43,771 bases of DNA from an uncultured Lachnospiraceae bacterium (GCA_947175055.1 CAMWLJ010000018.1:1-43771); one strand, 5' to 3'; shown: positions 1 through 7,580, counted from the stretch's first letter. Numbers and translations: made by a program. Notes: generated by a model from the sequence alone, not told the origin.

Positions 1-226
1 CGGTCTCTTTTACGGTTTCCAGGAAGGCATCAAAGAATTCATAGGTAAATTCTCCCTCATGAGGTTCTACCTTGCTCCACGCGAATTCAGCGATACGGAT
101 CGTCTCGATTCCACAATCCAGCATTCTCTGTAGATCTTCCATCCAGAGCTTTTGATCCCAATGCTCCGGATAGTAGCAGGTACCCAGCGATAAATGCTCC
201 CACGTATAATTTTGTTTCTTTCTCAT
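1..226 (-). CDS. Beta-galactosidase, GH42 family (N-terminal fragment)
   Basis: The first 75 codons of a minus-strand gene that runs off the left edge of the window. The peptide starts MRKKQNYTWEHLSLGTCYYP and continues with EHWDQKLWMEDLQRM and IETIRIAEFAWSKVEP. This is the standard opening of the GH42 TIM barrel (first strand G-x-x-YYPE-W, then the IR-x-AEF-W motif). The family hydrolyses terminal beta-D-galactosides, usually in the cytoplasm after oligosaccharide uptake. The ATG at 226 is set by a good GGAGGT ribosome site at about 232-237. No signal peptide is visible. The upstream leader holds several perfect hairpins, listed separately. A second, different GH42 gene lies at 36830-38818. 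Substrate cannot be told from this fragment. Confidence 0.85.
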   Translation of the reverse strand, partial: MRKKQNYTWEHLSLGTCYYPEHWDQKLWMEDLQRMLDCGIETIRIAEFAWSKVEPHEGEFTYEFFDAFLETVKET

Positions 227-238
227 AGTAACCTCCAT

Positions 239-380
239 GATTCCGCTCTGCGGAATCTCAAATCCGTGCGGAGAATGCCCTGTTTTGGGCATTCTCTGGC
301 GTGAGAATGATTTGCGAAGCAAATCTAGAACTTCTTAGCGAAGCGTCCTATGGCGCGAGCTTTAGAAGTTCTTCTCACGC
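239..380 (-). other. Leader of nested and serial inverted repeats upstream of the GH42 gene
   Basis: This lies between the J-domain gene terminator and the GH42 ribosome site. Read on the minus strand it holds an outer stem GCGTGAGAA / TTCTCACGC (372-380 with 299-307). That stem encloses two others: GAACTTCT / AGAAGTTC (364-371 with 328-335) and GATTTGC / GCAAATC (319-325 with 309-315). Together they form a compact three-way junction with linkers of 0-2 nt. Two more perfect hairpins follow: GAGAATGCCC / GGGCATTCTC (287-296 with 271-280) and GATTCCGC / GCGGAATC (250-257 with 239-246). The last ends directly at the SD. None has a terminator-like U-tract. It may be a structured 5' leader or a dispersed palindromic repeat. 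No named family is recognised. Confidence 0.6.
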
Positions 381-410
381 TATGTTTCCTCCGTTTTCAG
401 TGATCTTAAC

Positions 411-438
411 CAAAACAGACCAGCTCTTCAGGCCGGTC
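411..438 (-). terminator. Rho-independent terminator after the J-domain gene
   Basis: On the minus strand a 7-bp stem GACCGGC / GCTGGTC (432-438 with 418-424, one G-U pair) is followed by TGTTTT. It lies 20 bases past the stop codon of the J-domain gene. It would separate that cluster from the GH42 gene, which then needs its own promoter in the hairpin-rich leader. Confidence 0.65.
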
Positions 439-458
439 CGCGTTAGTTACAGCATATT

Positions 459-1001
459 CTATGCATGTTTAAACTCTTTCTCGTACTTCTCTCTCAATCT
501 CTCATATTCTTTGTTGATGCGCTGAATTACGTCTTTATCTCCCGCCACATTATCCGGATGGAATATTTTGATCAGATCTTTATAGCGTTTCTTCAGCGAC
601 AACGGATTATGTACGCCCTGGAAGAAAATCGATACCTCCGCATGTCCGCCGTAAAGAAGATGCTCGTCCATAAGTTCCTTCTCTGCCGAGAGACGCGCCC
701 ATTCTTTATCAAGCCTTCTGCGGTCAAGATCAAGTTGTTTGAATCCGTTCTGCAAAATCTCCATCTTCTTCTCGAAAAACTGGTTGTCCTCTTTCAAACG
801 CTGACGCTCACCCGCTGCCTTGCGGTTTAAGACTTTCATCTCTTCCTGAAATTGTACTTTCTCTTTCAGGAATTGTTCCTGCATGTTCTTCAACTCTTTT
901 GACGCCGTCTCTAAACGGATATTTTCCCGAAAAAGCCATGCTTTTAAAGCCTGCAGTTCCTCCTCTGAGCCCTGTGCAAGAATCTCTTCTACCCTCTTCA
1001 T
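459..1001 (-). CDS. J-domain (DnaJ-like) protein with long coiled coil
   Basis: A 180-residue protein. Residues about 10-120 are a charged, heptad-like helix rich in E, K, Q and R (coiled coil). The C-terminal 50 residues form a J-domain-like module with the HPD triad at 148-150, in the context KDLIKIFHPDNVAGDKDVI. The HPD loop is what stimulates Hsp70 ATPase in true J proteins. No G/F or zinc-finger regions are present, so this is a short class C type with no obvious client domain. The start chosen is ATG 1001 (MKRVEEIL). An in-frame ATG at 1049 with GGTGA upstream is a possible alternative and would add a short hydrophobic stretch. It is the last gene of a minus-strand cluster with GerW and DUF2953 proteins. 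Function beyond a likely DnaK partner is unknown. Confidence 0.7.
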   Translation of the reverse strand: MKRVEEILAQGSEEELQALKAWLFRENIRLETASKELKNMQEQFLKEKVQFQEEMKVLNRKAAGERQRLKEDNQFFEKKMEILQNGFKQLDLDRRRLDKEWARLSAEKELMDEHLLYGGHAEVSIFFQGVHNPLSLKKRYKDLIKIFHPDNVAGDKDVIQRINKEYERLREKYEKEFKHA

Positions 1002-1075
1002 AATGATAAACCCCGACCATCTGAGCAGCGTATGACTGCCCAAACCCATACAAATCACCAGTTGCTGTATTCCCC

Positions 1076-1216
1076 TTAATCACAGCAAAAAAAATTATAT
1101 CCGATCAGCAACAGCAGGACAATGAGCACCAGACCGATAAACCGATTGGTCAAAAAAAGCATAAACAGCATCCCTGCTGCAATACAGACCGCCACAAACC
1201 CTATCAATTTCTTCAT
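1076..1216 (-). CDS. Small two-helix membrane protein, 46 aa, unknown function
   Basis: A short ORF starting at ATG 1216 with GGGAT six bases upstream and ending TAA at 1076. The peptide MKKLIGFVAVCIAAGMLFML is followed by FLTNRFIGLVLIVLLLLIGY and NFFCCD. It is two hydrophobic segments (about 4-21 and 26-41) joined by TNR, with a basic N-terminus and a CC pair at the end. It sits in a same-strand run between gerW (69 bases upstream) and the J-domain gene (74 bases downstream). That position and its clean composition make it more likely real than chance. The family is not recognised. Location in a sporulation-linked cluster is only a hint of function. Confidence 0.65.
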   Translation of the reverse strand: MKKLIGFVAVCIAAGMLFMLFLTNRFIGLVLIVLLLLIGYNFFCCD

Positions 1217-1285
1217 ATAATATCCCTGCTTATGCCCTTTGTATATTATATGAATGAAAGGCCCGAATAGTTCTGCCTCAGCCCA

Positions 1286-1675
1286 TTATTCTTCTTCCGG
1301 AAATGCGATATCCACCGCCTGATCGTCCTCGATCATCTCCTCTTTAGGGGCGGTAAATTTATCCACGATATCAGGGATCATATCAAGCACCTTAGTAATG
1401 GTATCCTGATTCTTGATATTTACCAGCTTCGTGGAACCATTCTTGATCACAAGCACTGCACTTGGGGTCATCTTGGCAGAAAAACCGCCGCCACCGCCAT
1501 TCTTCTTATCGCTGGCGCTGGCTCCGGCACCCACACCAAAACTGATGTCTACCAGTGGCAGAATGATGGTATCACCAATCTGTGTTGCGTCTCCCACCAC
1601 TGTCTTCGTGCCGATCACCGCATTCATGCCTTTCATTAAAGCTTCGATTACACCGGAAAAATTATTATCTGCCAT
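1286..1675 (-). CDS. gerW: GerW/YtfJ family sporulation protein
   Basis: A 129-residue protein matching the GerW (YtfJ) family throughout. It has an N-terminal EALMKGMNAVIGTKTVVGD segment, the strand IILPLVDISFGVGAGAS, a glycine run (GGGGGFSAKMTPSAVLVI) near residues 60-75, and an acidic C-terminus. In Bacillus, YtfJ is made in the forespore and is needed for normal germination. The biochemical activity is unknown. The start at 1675 is fixed by an AAGGAGG site inside the last codons of the DUF2953 gene, whose stop is immediately upstream (1676), so the two are translationally coupled. The ytfI-ytfJ neighbour pair is a conserved feature of spore-forming Firmicutes and suggests this organism can sporulate. 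Confidence 0.92.
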   Translation of the reverse strand: MADNNFSGVIEALMKGMNAVIGTKTVVGDATQIGDTIILPLVDISFGVGAGASASDKKNGGGGGFSAKMTPSAVLVIKNGSTKLVNIKNQDTITKVLDMIPDIVDKFTAPKEEMIEDDQAVDIAFPEEE

Positions 1676-2746
1676 TTATACAGCCTCCTTTTTAAACAGC
1701 TTGATCAATGTTCTTATATCTTTATTTCTGTAGACCTTCCACGCTACGCGCAGGAAAGTAAACGCCCGTATTTTGCCTTTGATAAACAGATGCCCTTCCA
1801 CATGCGCCTGCTCGAAATCCCCCACAATCCGCACATGCTCTCCAAGCAACGGGTACAACATACCATACACCGCCAATATCTCTCCCGTGGAAGCCGGATC
1901 TCCAGTTCCCACGATCAGGTCTGCCTCGAATTTATCAGGTTTCAAGGCCCTTAACAAAATACCTATCTGACCTTTGCACAGTTCCCAAGAATGTTGGAAA
2001 GCATCACTCTGAAGCACCTCTCTATAGTACTGTATAGTATTCGACGTAGACTTTATTTTATCACACATATGCCGGATTGTGTACAGTATATTCTGAAAGG
2101 CATTCTTTATTCTATCCAGAAATTGTCGGATCTTGTTGAGCAGATTCCGAACCTTTTGAGAGATCTTATAAATCCATTTACGAAATGGACCGGAAGGTTC
2201 TGGTGCTGCCTCTTGCGTATTTTCCGTATCTTTTGTCTCTCCGGTATTTTCAGGATCCACAGTCTTCACCTGTTCTAAAGAAGTATCCACACTTGACTTG
2301 TCCTCTGCATCAGGCACTTTACCTGCATCCGGTACTGACTGTTCTTCTTCTGCTTGTTCTACTTCTTTCCCGGCTGTATTTTCATCTGTTTCACCCGGCT
2401 TTTTCTTTTTTCGTTTTTTCTTTCTCTCAGATTTTTCTTTAGTCTGTTTCTTCTCTGCTTCCGGTATCTGAAATAAAGTAAACAAGAAGATCCGTACCCT
2501 CACATATACATCTGCCGGATAACATAGGAGGATATTGACCAGATGCAAAAGCCACGTAACCTTCGCATGTACGACAAAGGGTGGGTTGCCTTCTCCTTCT
2601 TCTCGAAACACTTCGATCCGGTACCGCAGCGGTACGAAAAATGCACAGCTTATGGCAAGAAGCAAAACACCCAAGATACACAGAAGGATAATGCCTATGA
2701 TTTTTAAAATGAGTAAAATAATATGTAGCATATAAGTTAACGTCAA
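1676..2746 (-). CDS. DUF2953 (YtfI-like) membrane-anchored protein
   Basis: About 356 residues. The N-terminal membrane segment spans about residues 7-38. It is followed by the DUF2953 core (FVPLRYRIEV, then VTWLLHLVNILLCYP), a low-complexity K/E-rich stretch (about 100-175), an amphipathic helix region, and the conserved C-terminal part (KPDKFEADLIVGTGDPASTG, then GDFEQAHVEGHLFIKGKIR). The order DUF2953 then GerW is the ytfI-ytfJ pair of spore formers. The start is uncertain. TTG 2746 is ten bases after the upstream stop but very close to GAGGG, while ATG 2731 is further away than ideal. The K/E insert is longer than I expect for the family. Function is unknown; a sporulation role is inferred from context. 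Confidence 0.85.
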   Translation of the reverse strand: MTLTYMLHIILLILKIIGIILLCILGVLLLAISCAFFVPLRYRIEVFREEGEGNPPFVVHAKVTWLLHLVNILLCYPADVYVRVRIFLFTLFQIPEAEKKQTKEKSERKKKRKKKKPGETDENTAGKEVEQAEEEQSVPDAGKVPDAEDKSSVDTSLEQVKTVDPENTGETKDTENTQEAAPEPSGPFRKWIYKISQKVRNLLNKIRQFLDRIKNAFQNILYTIRHMCDKIKSTSNTIQYYREVLQSDAFQHSWELCKGQIGILLRALKPDKFEADLIVGTGDPASTGEILAVYGMLYPLLGEHVRIVGDFEQAHVEGHLFIKGKIRAFTFLRVAWKVYRNKDIRTLIKLFKKEAV

Positions 2747-2756
2747 TTCCCTCTTC

Positions 2757-3071
2757 TCAATTCATGGCTCTTCCCAAAAGATACGCAGTCAGATCAGCCT
2801 GTCCGGTCTCACGGACAGACTCTTGTGCAATACGGCAGATGATCTCCACGGCCTCATCATGACTCCCGGCGATCCCGATCACATACGGCGGGTGTTCCTT
2901 GTAATAACGCTGCTGAAACATCAGATTATGATAGATCGACAGCTGACCACTCTCCTCCATGTAGGCGATCACGTATACATTTTGCAGCTTTGCATGCCTT
3001 TTCAGTTTTCTCCGTGTTTTCCTCGGATTTCTAATAGTATCCCCAATATAAAGATTTTTATAAAATTTCAT
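2757..3071 (-). CDS. Conserved-looking hypothetical protein, 104 aa
   Basis: The first gene of the GerW cluster. It starts at ATG 3071 with AGGAATA upstream. The peptide is MKFYKNLYIGDTIRNPRKTR, then a basic stretch (RRKLKRHAKLQ), a beta-rich middle (VYVIAYMEESGQLSIYHNL), and an alpha-helical end (SHDEAVEIICRIAQESVRET). It has no signal peptide, membrane segment or cysteine cluster that would point to a function. Its stop is 10 bases from the DUF2953 start, so the two are almost certainly cotranscribed. I do not recognise the family. Confidence 0.75.
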   Translation of the reverse strand: MKFYKNLYIGDTIRNPRKTRRKLKRHAKLQNVYVIAYMEESGQLSIYHNLMFQQRYYKEHPPYVIGIAGSHDEAVEIICRIAQESVRETGQADLTAYLLGRAMN

Positions 3072-3089
3072 GTATATTCCTGATAAAAA

Positions 3090-3117
3090 ATGATAGTTCC
3101 TTTTTCATTGTTCCCAA
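3090..3117 (-). promoter_or_regulatory. Possible promoter for the 104-aa/DUF2953/gerW cluster
   Basis: On the minus strand TTGGGA (3112-3117), a 16-bp spacer and TATCAT (3090-3095) lie just upstream of the first gene. The start site would leave a very short 5' UTR ending at the AGGAATA site. A second weak candidate (TAAAAT further upstream) is also present, so the choice is uncertain. Confidence 0.4.
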
Positions 3118-3198
3118 ATAGATAAAACTTAAATCATTTTAACACACTTCCCCGAAATAAAACAGACATAAACCATTAACTTTTCTTAAATTTCATGT

Positions 3199-3645
3199 CT
3201 ACGTCCTGGCATACCAAAGCTCCTTTTTCTTCAGATCCAGATAAATCCCATAGGCCTGCTCCAAGATCTGCTTCTCATTGGGGAACTTGAGCAGATGGTA
3301 TGCCTCATGATATTTATAGTACCCGGAGTCCGTAAAATATTCCTCGCGCTGGGGTCGGCTGTAATAGCTGTCCGCGATCATCAGATACCAGTGCACCTCC
3401 TTGGACACCGTATCTTCCGGGACAAGGAAAGTATACTGGCTTTTGCCGATGTATTTCATGATAGATGCCTGCACGCCGGATTCCTCATAAACTTCCCTGA
3501 GCGCCGTCTGTGCCTGCGTCTCTCCCTCCTCGATCGTTCCTTTGGGCAGGACCCAACCCTCGTATTTGTTGTGCAAATGCTTATACAGCACCAATATTTT
3601 TCCGCGAAAGATAACAACGCCACCGCTGCTCACAGCCTCGATCAT
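3199..3645 (-). CDS. Nudix hydrolase
   Basis: 148 residues. A complete Nudix box G-x5-E-x7-REVYEESGV occupies residues 36-58 (GTIEEGETQAQTALR, then EVYEESGV), with all metal-binding glutamates. The upstream strand VSSGGVVIFRGKILVLYKH and the WVLPKGT lead-in match small diphosphohydrolases of the MutT/diadenosine polyphosphate type. The family cleaves a nucleoside diphosphate linked to another moiety; the substrate cannot be read from sequence. The ATG at 3645 has GGAGTAA six bases upstream. It stands between the penicillin-binding protein gene and the GerW cluster, with about 95 bases to the former, and may end that transcript. Confidence 0.9.
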   Translation of the reverse strand: MIEAVSSGGVVIFRGKILVLYKHLHNKYEGWVLPKGTIEEGETQAQTALREVYEESGVQASIMKYIGKSQYTFLVPEDTVSKEVHWYLMIADSYYSRPQREEYFTDSGYYKYHEAYHLLKFPNEKQILEQAYGIYLDLKKKELWYART

Positions 3646-3740
3646 AACTTACTCCATTTCATACTCGTTCCGTCATCTTGTCATACATTCTCTATACCGG
3701 TCACTTTAATATGCCCAGATCATCATGATATCCGGCCGCC

Positions 3741-5198
3741 TCATGCCCCAAAATATTCATCGAAGATCCGTTTGGCAATAGGTACCGCATAATCACCGCC
3801 ACTTCCTGCACCTTCAATGATGATGGTCACGCACACTTCCGGTTCCTCTGCCGGGGCAAAGCCCGTGAACCAAGCATGAGAATCAGTCTTTATATTATTG
3901 TATTCCGCAGACCCGGTCTTACCGGCCGCAGTATAGGTCAATCCGGATAATTTCGTGCCTGTACCACTTTCCACCACCGCTGTCATCAGTTCCGTCAGCG
4001 CCGCTGCTTCTTCCTCGGAGAGCAGCTTCCTGTACGCGTCAGGGGAAAACTGTTTGATGATATTTCCTTCGTTGTTCTTGACATGATCCACCAGATAAGG
4101 CTTCATGACCGTGCCATTGTTGGCGATCGCACAGGTGATCATATTCAGATGCAGCGGCGTGATCTGGGTAGTCCCCTGGCCGATGGAGGCTTGCAGGATC
4201 TCAGAATCGGAAGTCCCGGCGTCCACTACAAGTCTGCTCTTGTTGTAGGCAAAAGATACCGGCAGTTCCTGATTAAACAAAAGGCTATCCAGCGTACTGC
4301 CCCATTTTGCCCGGTCTAATTGCATGCCGATATTCGCAAACGAAGCGTTGCAGGACTTGGCAAAAGATTTCGTAAAATCCTCGCTGCCATGCACCGATCC
4401 GTGATAGCAGTTGATCGTATCCTGCCCGGCGCTGTATCTGCCATTACACTGGTAGCGGTATTGTCCGTAGCTGTCCGGATTCTCCCGGATATATTCCAGG
4501 GCTGTGACGATCTTGAAAGTGGATCCCGGAGGATACAATCCCTGAGTGGCCCGATTCAAAAGGATAGTACTCTCTTTGTCCTGTATCACCTCCTCCCAGA
4601 TCGCATCTATCTCATTGGGGTCATAGTCCGGTTTGGAGACCATGGCCAGGATCTTGCCCGTGGCCGGCTCGGAGACGATGATCGCTCCTTTATAGACACC
4701 CAGAGACCGGGATGCGATATCCTGCAGACTCACATCCAGAGTGGTCACCACACTGTCTCCCGGATACTTGACACCGGCCACGTCACTGGCTACCTTGTCC
4801 GAGAGTTTGGCATTGGAATTGATCAGGTAATAATTGGCCGCAGCCTCTATGCCGAATCTGCCGTTGGAAGCATATCCCACGGCATGGGCAAAAAGATTTT
4901 CGTAAGGGTAGACCCTTTTCTCAGTACCATCTTCATCTGTCTGCGTCTCGGCCAGTACCTGTCCGCCTGCCGCGTAGATGCTGCCCCGTGTATTCTGTGC
5001 GGCGAAGATCTCCTGCCTGCCATTGTAGCTGTTGTTGATCAGCTCCTGTTTATTTGTGGCGGCATAGTGGCACGTATATCCCATCATCCCCAAAAAACCA
5101 AAAACAAAAAGGTATGTGACCGCAAGAATTTGTTTATTCCGTTTTTTCCTGGAGGGCTTCCTTCTGCGGTGGCCGTCTTCTTTTCTTCCTCTTGACAC
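3741..5198 (-). CDS. Class B penicillin-binding protein (transpeptidase), complete copy
   Basis: 485 residues. A basic cytoplasmic tail (about 1-22) and one membrane helix (23-42) come first, then a short dimerisation domain and the transpeptidase domain. That domain has catalytic Ser226 and Lys229 in SxxK (PPGSTFKI), the SxN motif SCN at 282-284, and KTG at 427-429. It is short for class B, resembling actinobacterial PbpA and clostridial partners of FtsW/RodA. It crosslinks peptidoglycan outside the membrane. The start is GTG 5198, set by GAAGGAG six bases upstream. In the undamaged arrangement it overlaps the ftsW/rodA 3' end by 65 bases. Because of the tandem duplication, this copy now sits behind a truncated ftsW/rodA piece (5134-5517) but keeps its own SD and start. 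Confidence 0.9.
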   Translation of the reverse strand: MSRGRKEDGHRRRKPSRKKRNKQILAVTYLFVFGFLGMMGYTCHYAATNKQELINNSYNGRQEIFAAQNTRGSIYAAGGQVLAETQTDEDGTEKRVYPYENLFAHAVGYASNGRFGIEAAANYYLINSNAKLSDKVASDVAGVKYPGDSVVTTLDVSLQDIASRSLGVYKGAIIVSEPATGKILAMVSKPDYDPNEIDAIWEEVIQDKESTILLNRATQGLYPPGSTFKIVTALEYIRENPDSYGQYRYQCNGRYSAGQDTINCYHGSVHGSEDFTKSFAKSCNASFANIGMQLDRAKWGSTLDSLLFNQELPVSFAYNKSRLVVDAGTSDSEILQASIGQGTTQITPLHLNMITCAIANNGTVMKPYLVDHVKNNEGNIIKQFSPDAYRKLLSEEEAAALTELMTAVVESGTGTKLSGLTYTAAGKTGSAEYNNIKTDSHAWFTGFAPAEEPEVCVTIIIEGAGSGGDYAVPIAKRIFDEYFGA

Positions 5199-5517
5199 GC
5201 TTTGCTCCTTCTTCCTGTCGAATGATAAACAGTCCTTCTATGATAAAGAACATCACCAGTGTGGTCAACACGGAACTGCCGCCATAGCTGATAAACGGCA
5301 ATGTGACACCGGTCATCGGGATAAATTTCGTCCCGCCGCCCACTGTCAGGAACACCTGGAAAATATAGGTGACGCCCAGTCCGAAAGCGATCAACTGGTA
5401 GAACTTGTCCTGAAGCCTGACGGAAATATCCATAAACATGATAAAACAGCTGATACAGACTAAGATCATACACATGGAGAATAAAATCCCCAGCTCTTCC
5501 GCCACCGCCGAGAACAC
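4450..5517. repeat. 1,068-bp tandem direct repeat, copy A
   Basis: This is identical, as far as I compared by eye, to copy B at 5518-6585 (offset exactly 1,068). It holds the last 384 bases of the ftsW/rodA gene and the first about 750 bases of the PBP gene. The outer breakpoints share only the tetranucleotide ACAC (4446-4449, 5514-5517 and 6582-6585). That is a microhomology junction typical of slippage or illegitimate duplication. Confidence 0.95.
5134..5517 (-). pseudogene. Truncated FtsW/RodA C-terminal fragment
   Basis: The last 127 codons of the FtsW/RodA-type gene, identical to the end of the complete gene at 6202-7575. The fragment opens at the duplication junction (5517) at FSAVAEELG and ends in the normal lysine-rich tail. 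It has no ribosome site or authentic start of its own. It is dead coding sequence, though it carries the SD for the full PBP copy within it. Confidence 0.9.
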
Positions 5518-6266
5518 TGGTAGCGGTATTGTCCGTAGCTGTCCGGATTCTCCCGGATATATTCCAGGGCTGTGACGATCTTGAAAGTGGATCCCGGAGG
5601 ATACAATCCCTGAGTGGCCCGATTCAAAAGGATAGTACTCTCTTTGTCCTGTATCACCTCCTCCCAGATCGCATCTATCTCATTGGGGTCATAGTCCGGT
5701 TTGGAGACCATGGCCAGGATCTTGCCCGTGGCCGGCTCGGAGACGATGATCGCTCCTTTATAGACACCCAGAGACCGGGATGCGATATCCTGCAGACTCA
5801 CATCCAGAGTGGTCACCACACTGTCTCCCGGATACTTGACACCGGCCACGTCACTGGCTACCTTGTCCGAGAGTTTGGCATTGGAATTGATCAGGTAATA
5901 ATTGGCCGCAGCCTCTATGCCGAATCTGCCGTTGGAAGCATATCCCACGGCATGGGCAAAAAGATTTTCGTAAGGGTAGACCCTTTTCTCAGTACCATCT
6001 TCATCTGTCTGCGTCTCGGCCAGTACCTGTCCGCCTGCCGCGTAGATGCTGCCCCGTGTATTCTGTGCGGCGAAGATCTCCTGCCTGCCATTGTAGCTGT
6101 TGTTGATCAGCTCCTGTTTATTTGTGGCGGCATAGTGGCACGTATATCCCATCATCCCCAAAAAACCAAAAACAAAAAGGTATGTGACCGCAAGAATTTG
6201 TTTATTCCGTTTTTTCCTGGAGGGCTTCCTTCTGCGGTGGCCGTCTTCTTTTCTTCCTCTTGACAC
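5466..6266 (-). pseudogene. Truncated PBP N-terminal fragment (266 codons)
   Basis: This starts at GTG 6266 with the same GAAGGAG site as the complete gene. It encodes PBP residues 1-251 exactly: the cytoplasmic tail, membrane helix, dimerisation domain and the start of the transpeptidase domain including STFK at 226-229. It then crosses the duplication junction near 5517, reads 15 out-of-frame residues (SRRWRKSWGFYSPCV) and stops. It lacks SCN and KTG, so it cannot be an active transpeptidase. Because start, SD and membrane anchor are intact and it directly follows the complete ftsW/rodA gene, it could be translated as an inactive membrane-bound stub. Confidence 0.85.
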
Positions 6267-6585
6267 GCTTTGCTCCTTCTTCCTGTCGAATGATAAACAG
6301 TCCTTCTATGATAAAGAACATCACCAGTGTGGTCAACACGGAACTGCCGCCATAGCTGATAAACGGCAATGTGACACCGGTCATCGGGATAAATTTCGTC
6401 CCGCCGCCCACTGTCAGGAACACCTGGAAAATATAGGTGACGCCCAGTCCGAAAGCGATCAACTGGTAGAACTTGTCCTGAAGCCTGACGGAAATATCCA
6501 TAAACATGATAAAACAGCTGATACAGACTAAGATCATACACATGGAGAATAAAATCCCCAGCTCTTCCGCCACCGCCGAGAACAC
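5518..6585. repeat. 1,068-bp tandem direct repeat, copy B
   Basis: The second copy of the unit described at 4450-5517. It ends at the ACAC tetranucleotide (6582-6585); beyond it the ftsW/rodA sequence continues uniquely. Lack of visible divergence between the copies points to a very recent event or an assembly artefact. Confidence 0.95.
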
Positions 6586-7575
6586 GAAATCAGCCTCCAC
6601 AAAGGGAATCGATGTGGGAGTGCCCCGAAACAGCCCCAGCCCAAACCAACCGCCGCTGCTGATGGCAAACAAGGACTGTGTGATCTGATAACCGGCATCG
6701 TCAATACAACTGAACGGATCCTTCCAGGCCTGGACACGGACACGCACATGGGAGAAAAACTGGTAAGCAAGCATCGCTGCGAAGCATCCCCCGGCACTGC
6801 CAAGGAGCAGATAGATCCACTTAGACGTAGCGATAAAGACCATCATCACATAAACGATAAAGAAGATTAATGCACTGCCAAGATCTCTGGAGGCGACCAG
6901 GATCAACACATGGATACCCGCCAGCACTGCTGTCAGGATGACCCGTGGCAGATCATGGGATTCATAAAGCGCACTGGCCAGAAAAAAGACAAATACGATC
7001 TTCACAAACTCAGAAGGCTGAAAGGTCACTCCTGCGATAGAATAGGAAATCTTCGAGCCATAAGTCACGGCCCCCAATACGAGCACGATACCCAGTGCTA
7101 TGATCCCCACTGCTGCATAGACCCAGGTTAGGCCTTTCAGAAATCTTAACTTATGGATGAAATAGGGAATCAGCATTCCCGCCACGATCGATACCGTCAC
7201 GATGAAAAACTGCTTGATCGCTTTTTCAAAGGACAGTCTGGTCAGGATCACAAAACCGATACTGAGCAGTAAACACATATTGTTGACGATCAGCCGGTTT
7301 CCCTTGGGATAGACCATACGAAAAAGCATCACCGTGGCAAACAGAAGAATCTGCTGCAACACGTAGAAAAGCAGATATTCTATATTCCCCGTCTCAAAGC
7401 AGATAACAAGAAAGCATGAAAAATGCACCAGAAACATCAACAGATTCTGGCGGATATAGCAGCCGCTCCGGCTCTCTTCATCCTGATAGCGGAACACAAG
7501 AAAACACTCCAGCGTATATAATGCCATAAACAGCGTAATAAAATATTTGGAAAGCTCTGTAATATATATTTCCAT
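6202..7575 (-). CDS. FtsW/RodA/SpoVE (SEDS) family peptidoglycan glycosyltransferase
   Basis: 457 residues with about ten membrane helices. SEDS hallmarks are present: FQPSEFVKI, the SRDLGSALI loop, the long extracellular loop WKDPFSCIDDAGYQITQSL with AISSGGWFGLGLFRG, the EADFVFSAVAEELG segment, and the C-terminal PMTGVTLPFISYGGSS. SEDS proteins polymerise lipid II and pair with a class B PBP, here the gene immediately downstream. The N-terminus is longer and less conserved than in FtsW of model species. The C-terminal tail is very basic (KRVKRKKRRRPPQKEAL) and overlaps the PBP start by 65 bases. The start at ATG 7575 is five bases after the stop of the U32 peptidase gene, so the genes are cotranscribed. 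I cannot say whether it serves division, elongation or sporulation. Confidence 0.92.
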   Translation of the reverse strand: MEIYITELSKYFITLFMALYTLECFLVFRYQDEESRSGCYIRQNLLMFLVHFSCFLVICFETGNIEYLLFYVLQQILLFATVMLFRMVYPKGNRLIVNNMCLLLSIGFVILTRLSFEKAIKQFFIVTVSIVAGMLIPYFIHKLRFLKGLTWVYAAVGIIALGIVLVLGAVTYGSKISYSIAGVTFQPSEFVKIVFVFFLASALYESHDLPRVILTAVLAGIHVLILVASRDLGSALIFFIVYVMMVFIATSKWIYLLLGSAGGCFAAMLAYQFFSHVRVRVQAWKDPFSCIDDAGYQITQSLFAISSGGWFGLGLFRGTPTSIPFVEADFVFSAVAEELGILFSMCMILVCISCFIMFMDISVRLQDKFYQLIAFGLGVTYIFQVFLTVGGGTKFIPMTGVTLPFISYGGSSVLTTLVMFFIIEGLFIIRQEEGAKRVKRKKRRRPPQKEALQEKTE

Positions 7576-7580
7576 AAAAA

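Noticed and set aside
301-525. 74-residue plus-strand ORF at the hairpin leader
   Set aside because: It overlaps the palindromes, a minus-strand terminator and the end of the J-domain gene, and has no SD or protein-like composition.
5134-5517. A second functional SEDS gene
   Set aside because: It is an exact copy of the 3' end only, created by the tandem duplication, with no start or ribosome site.
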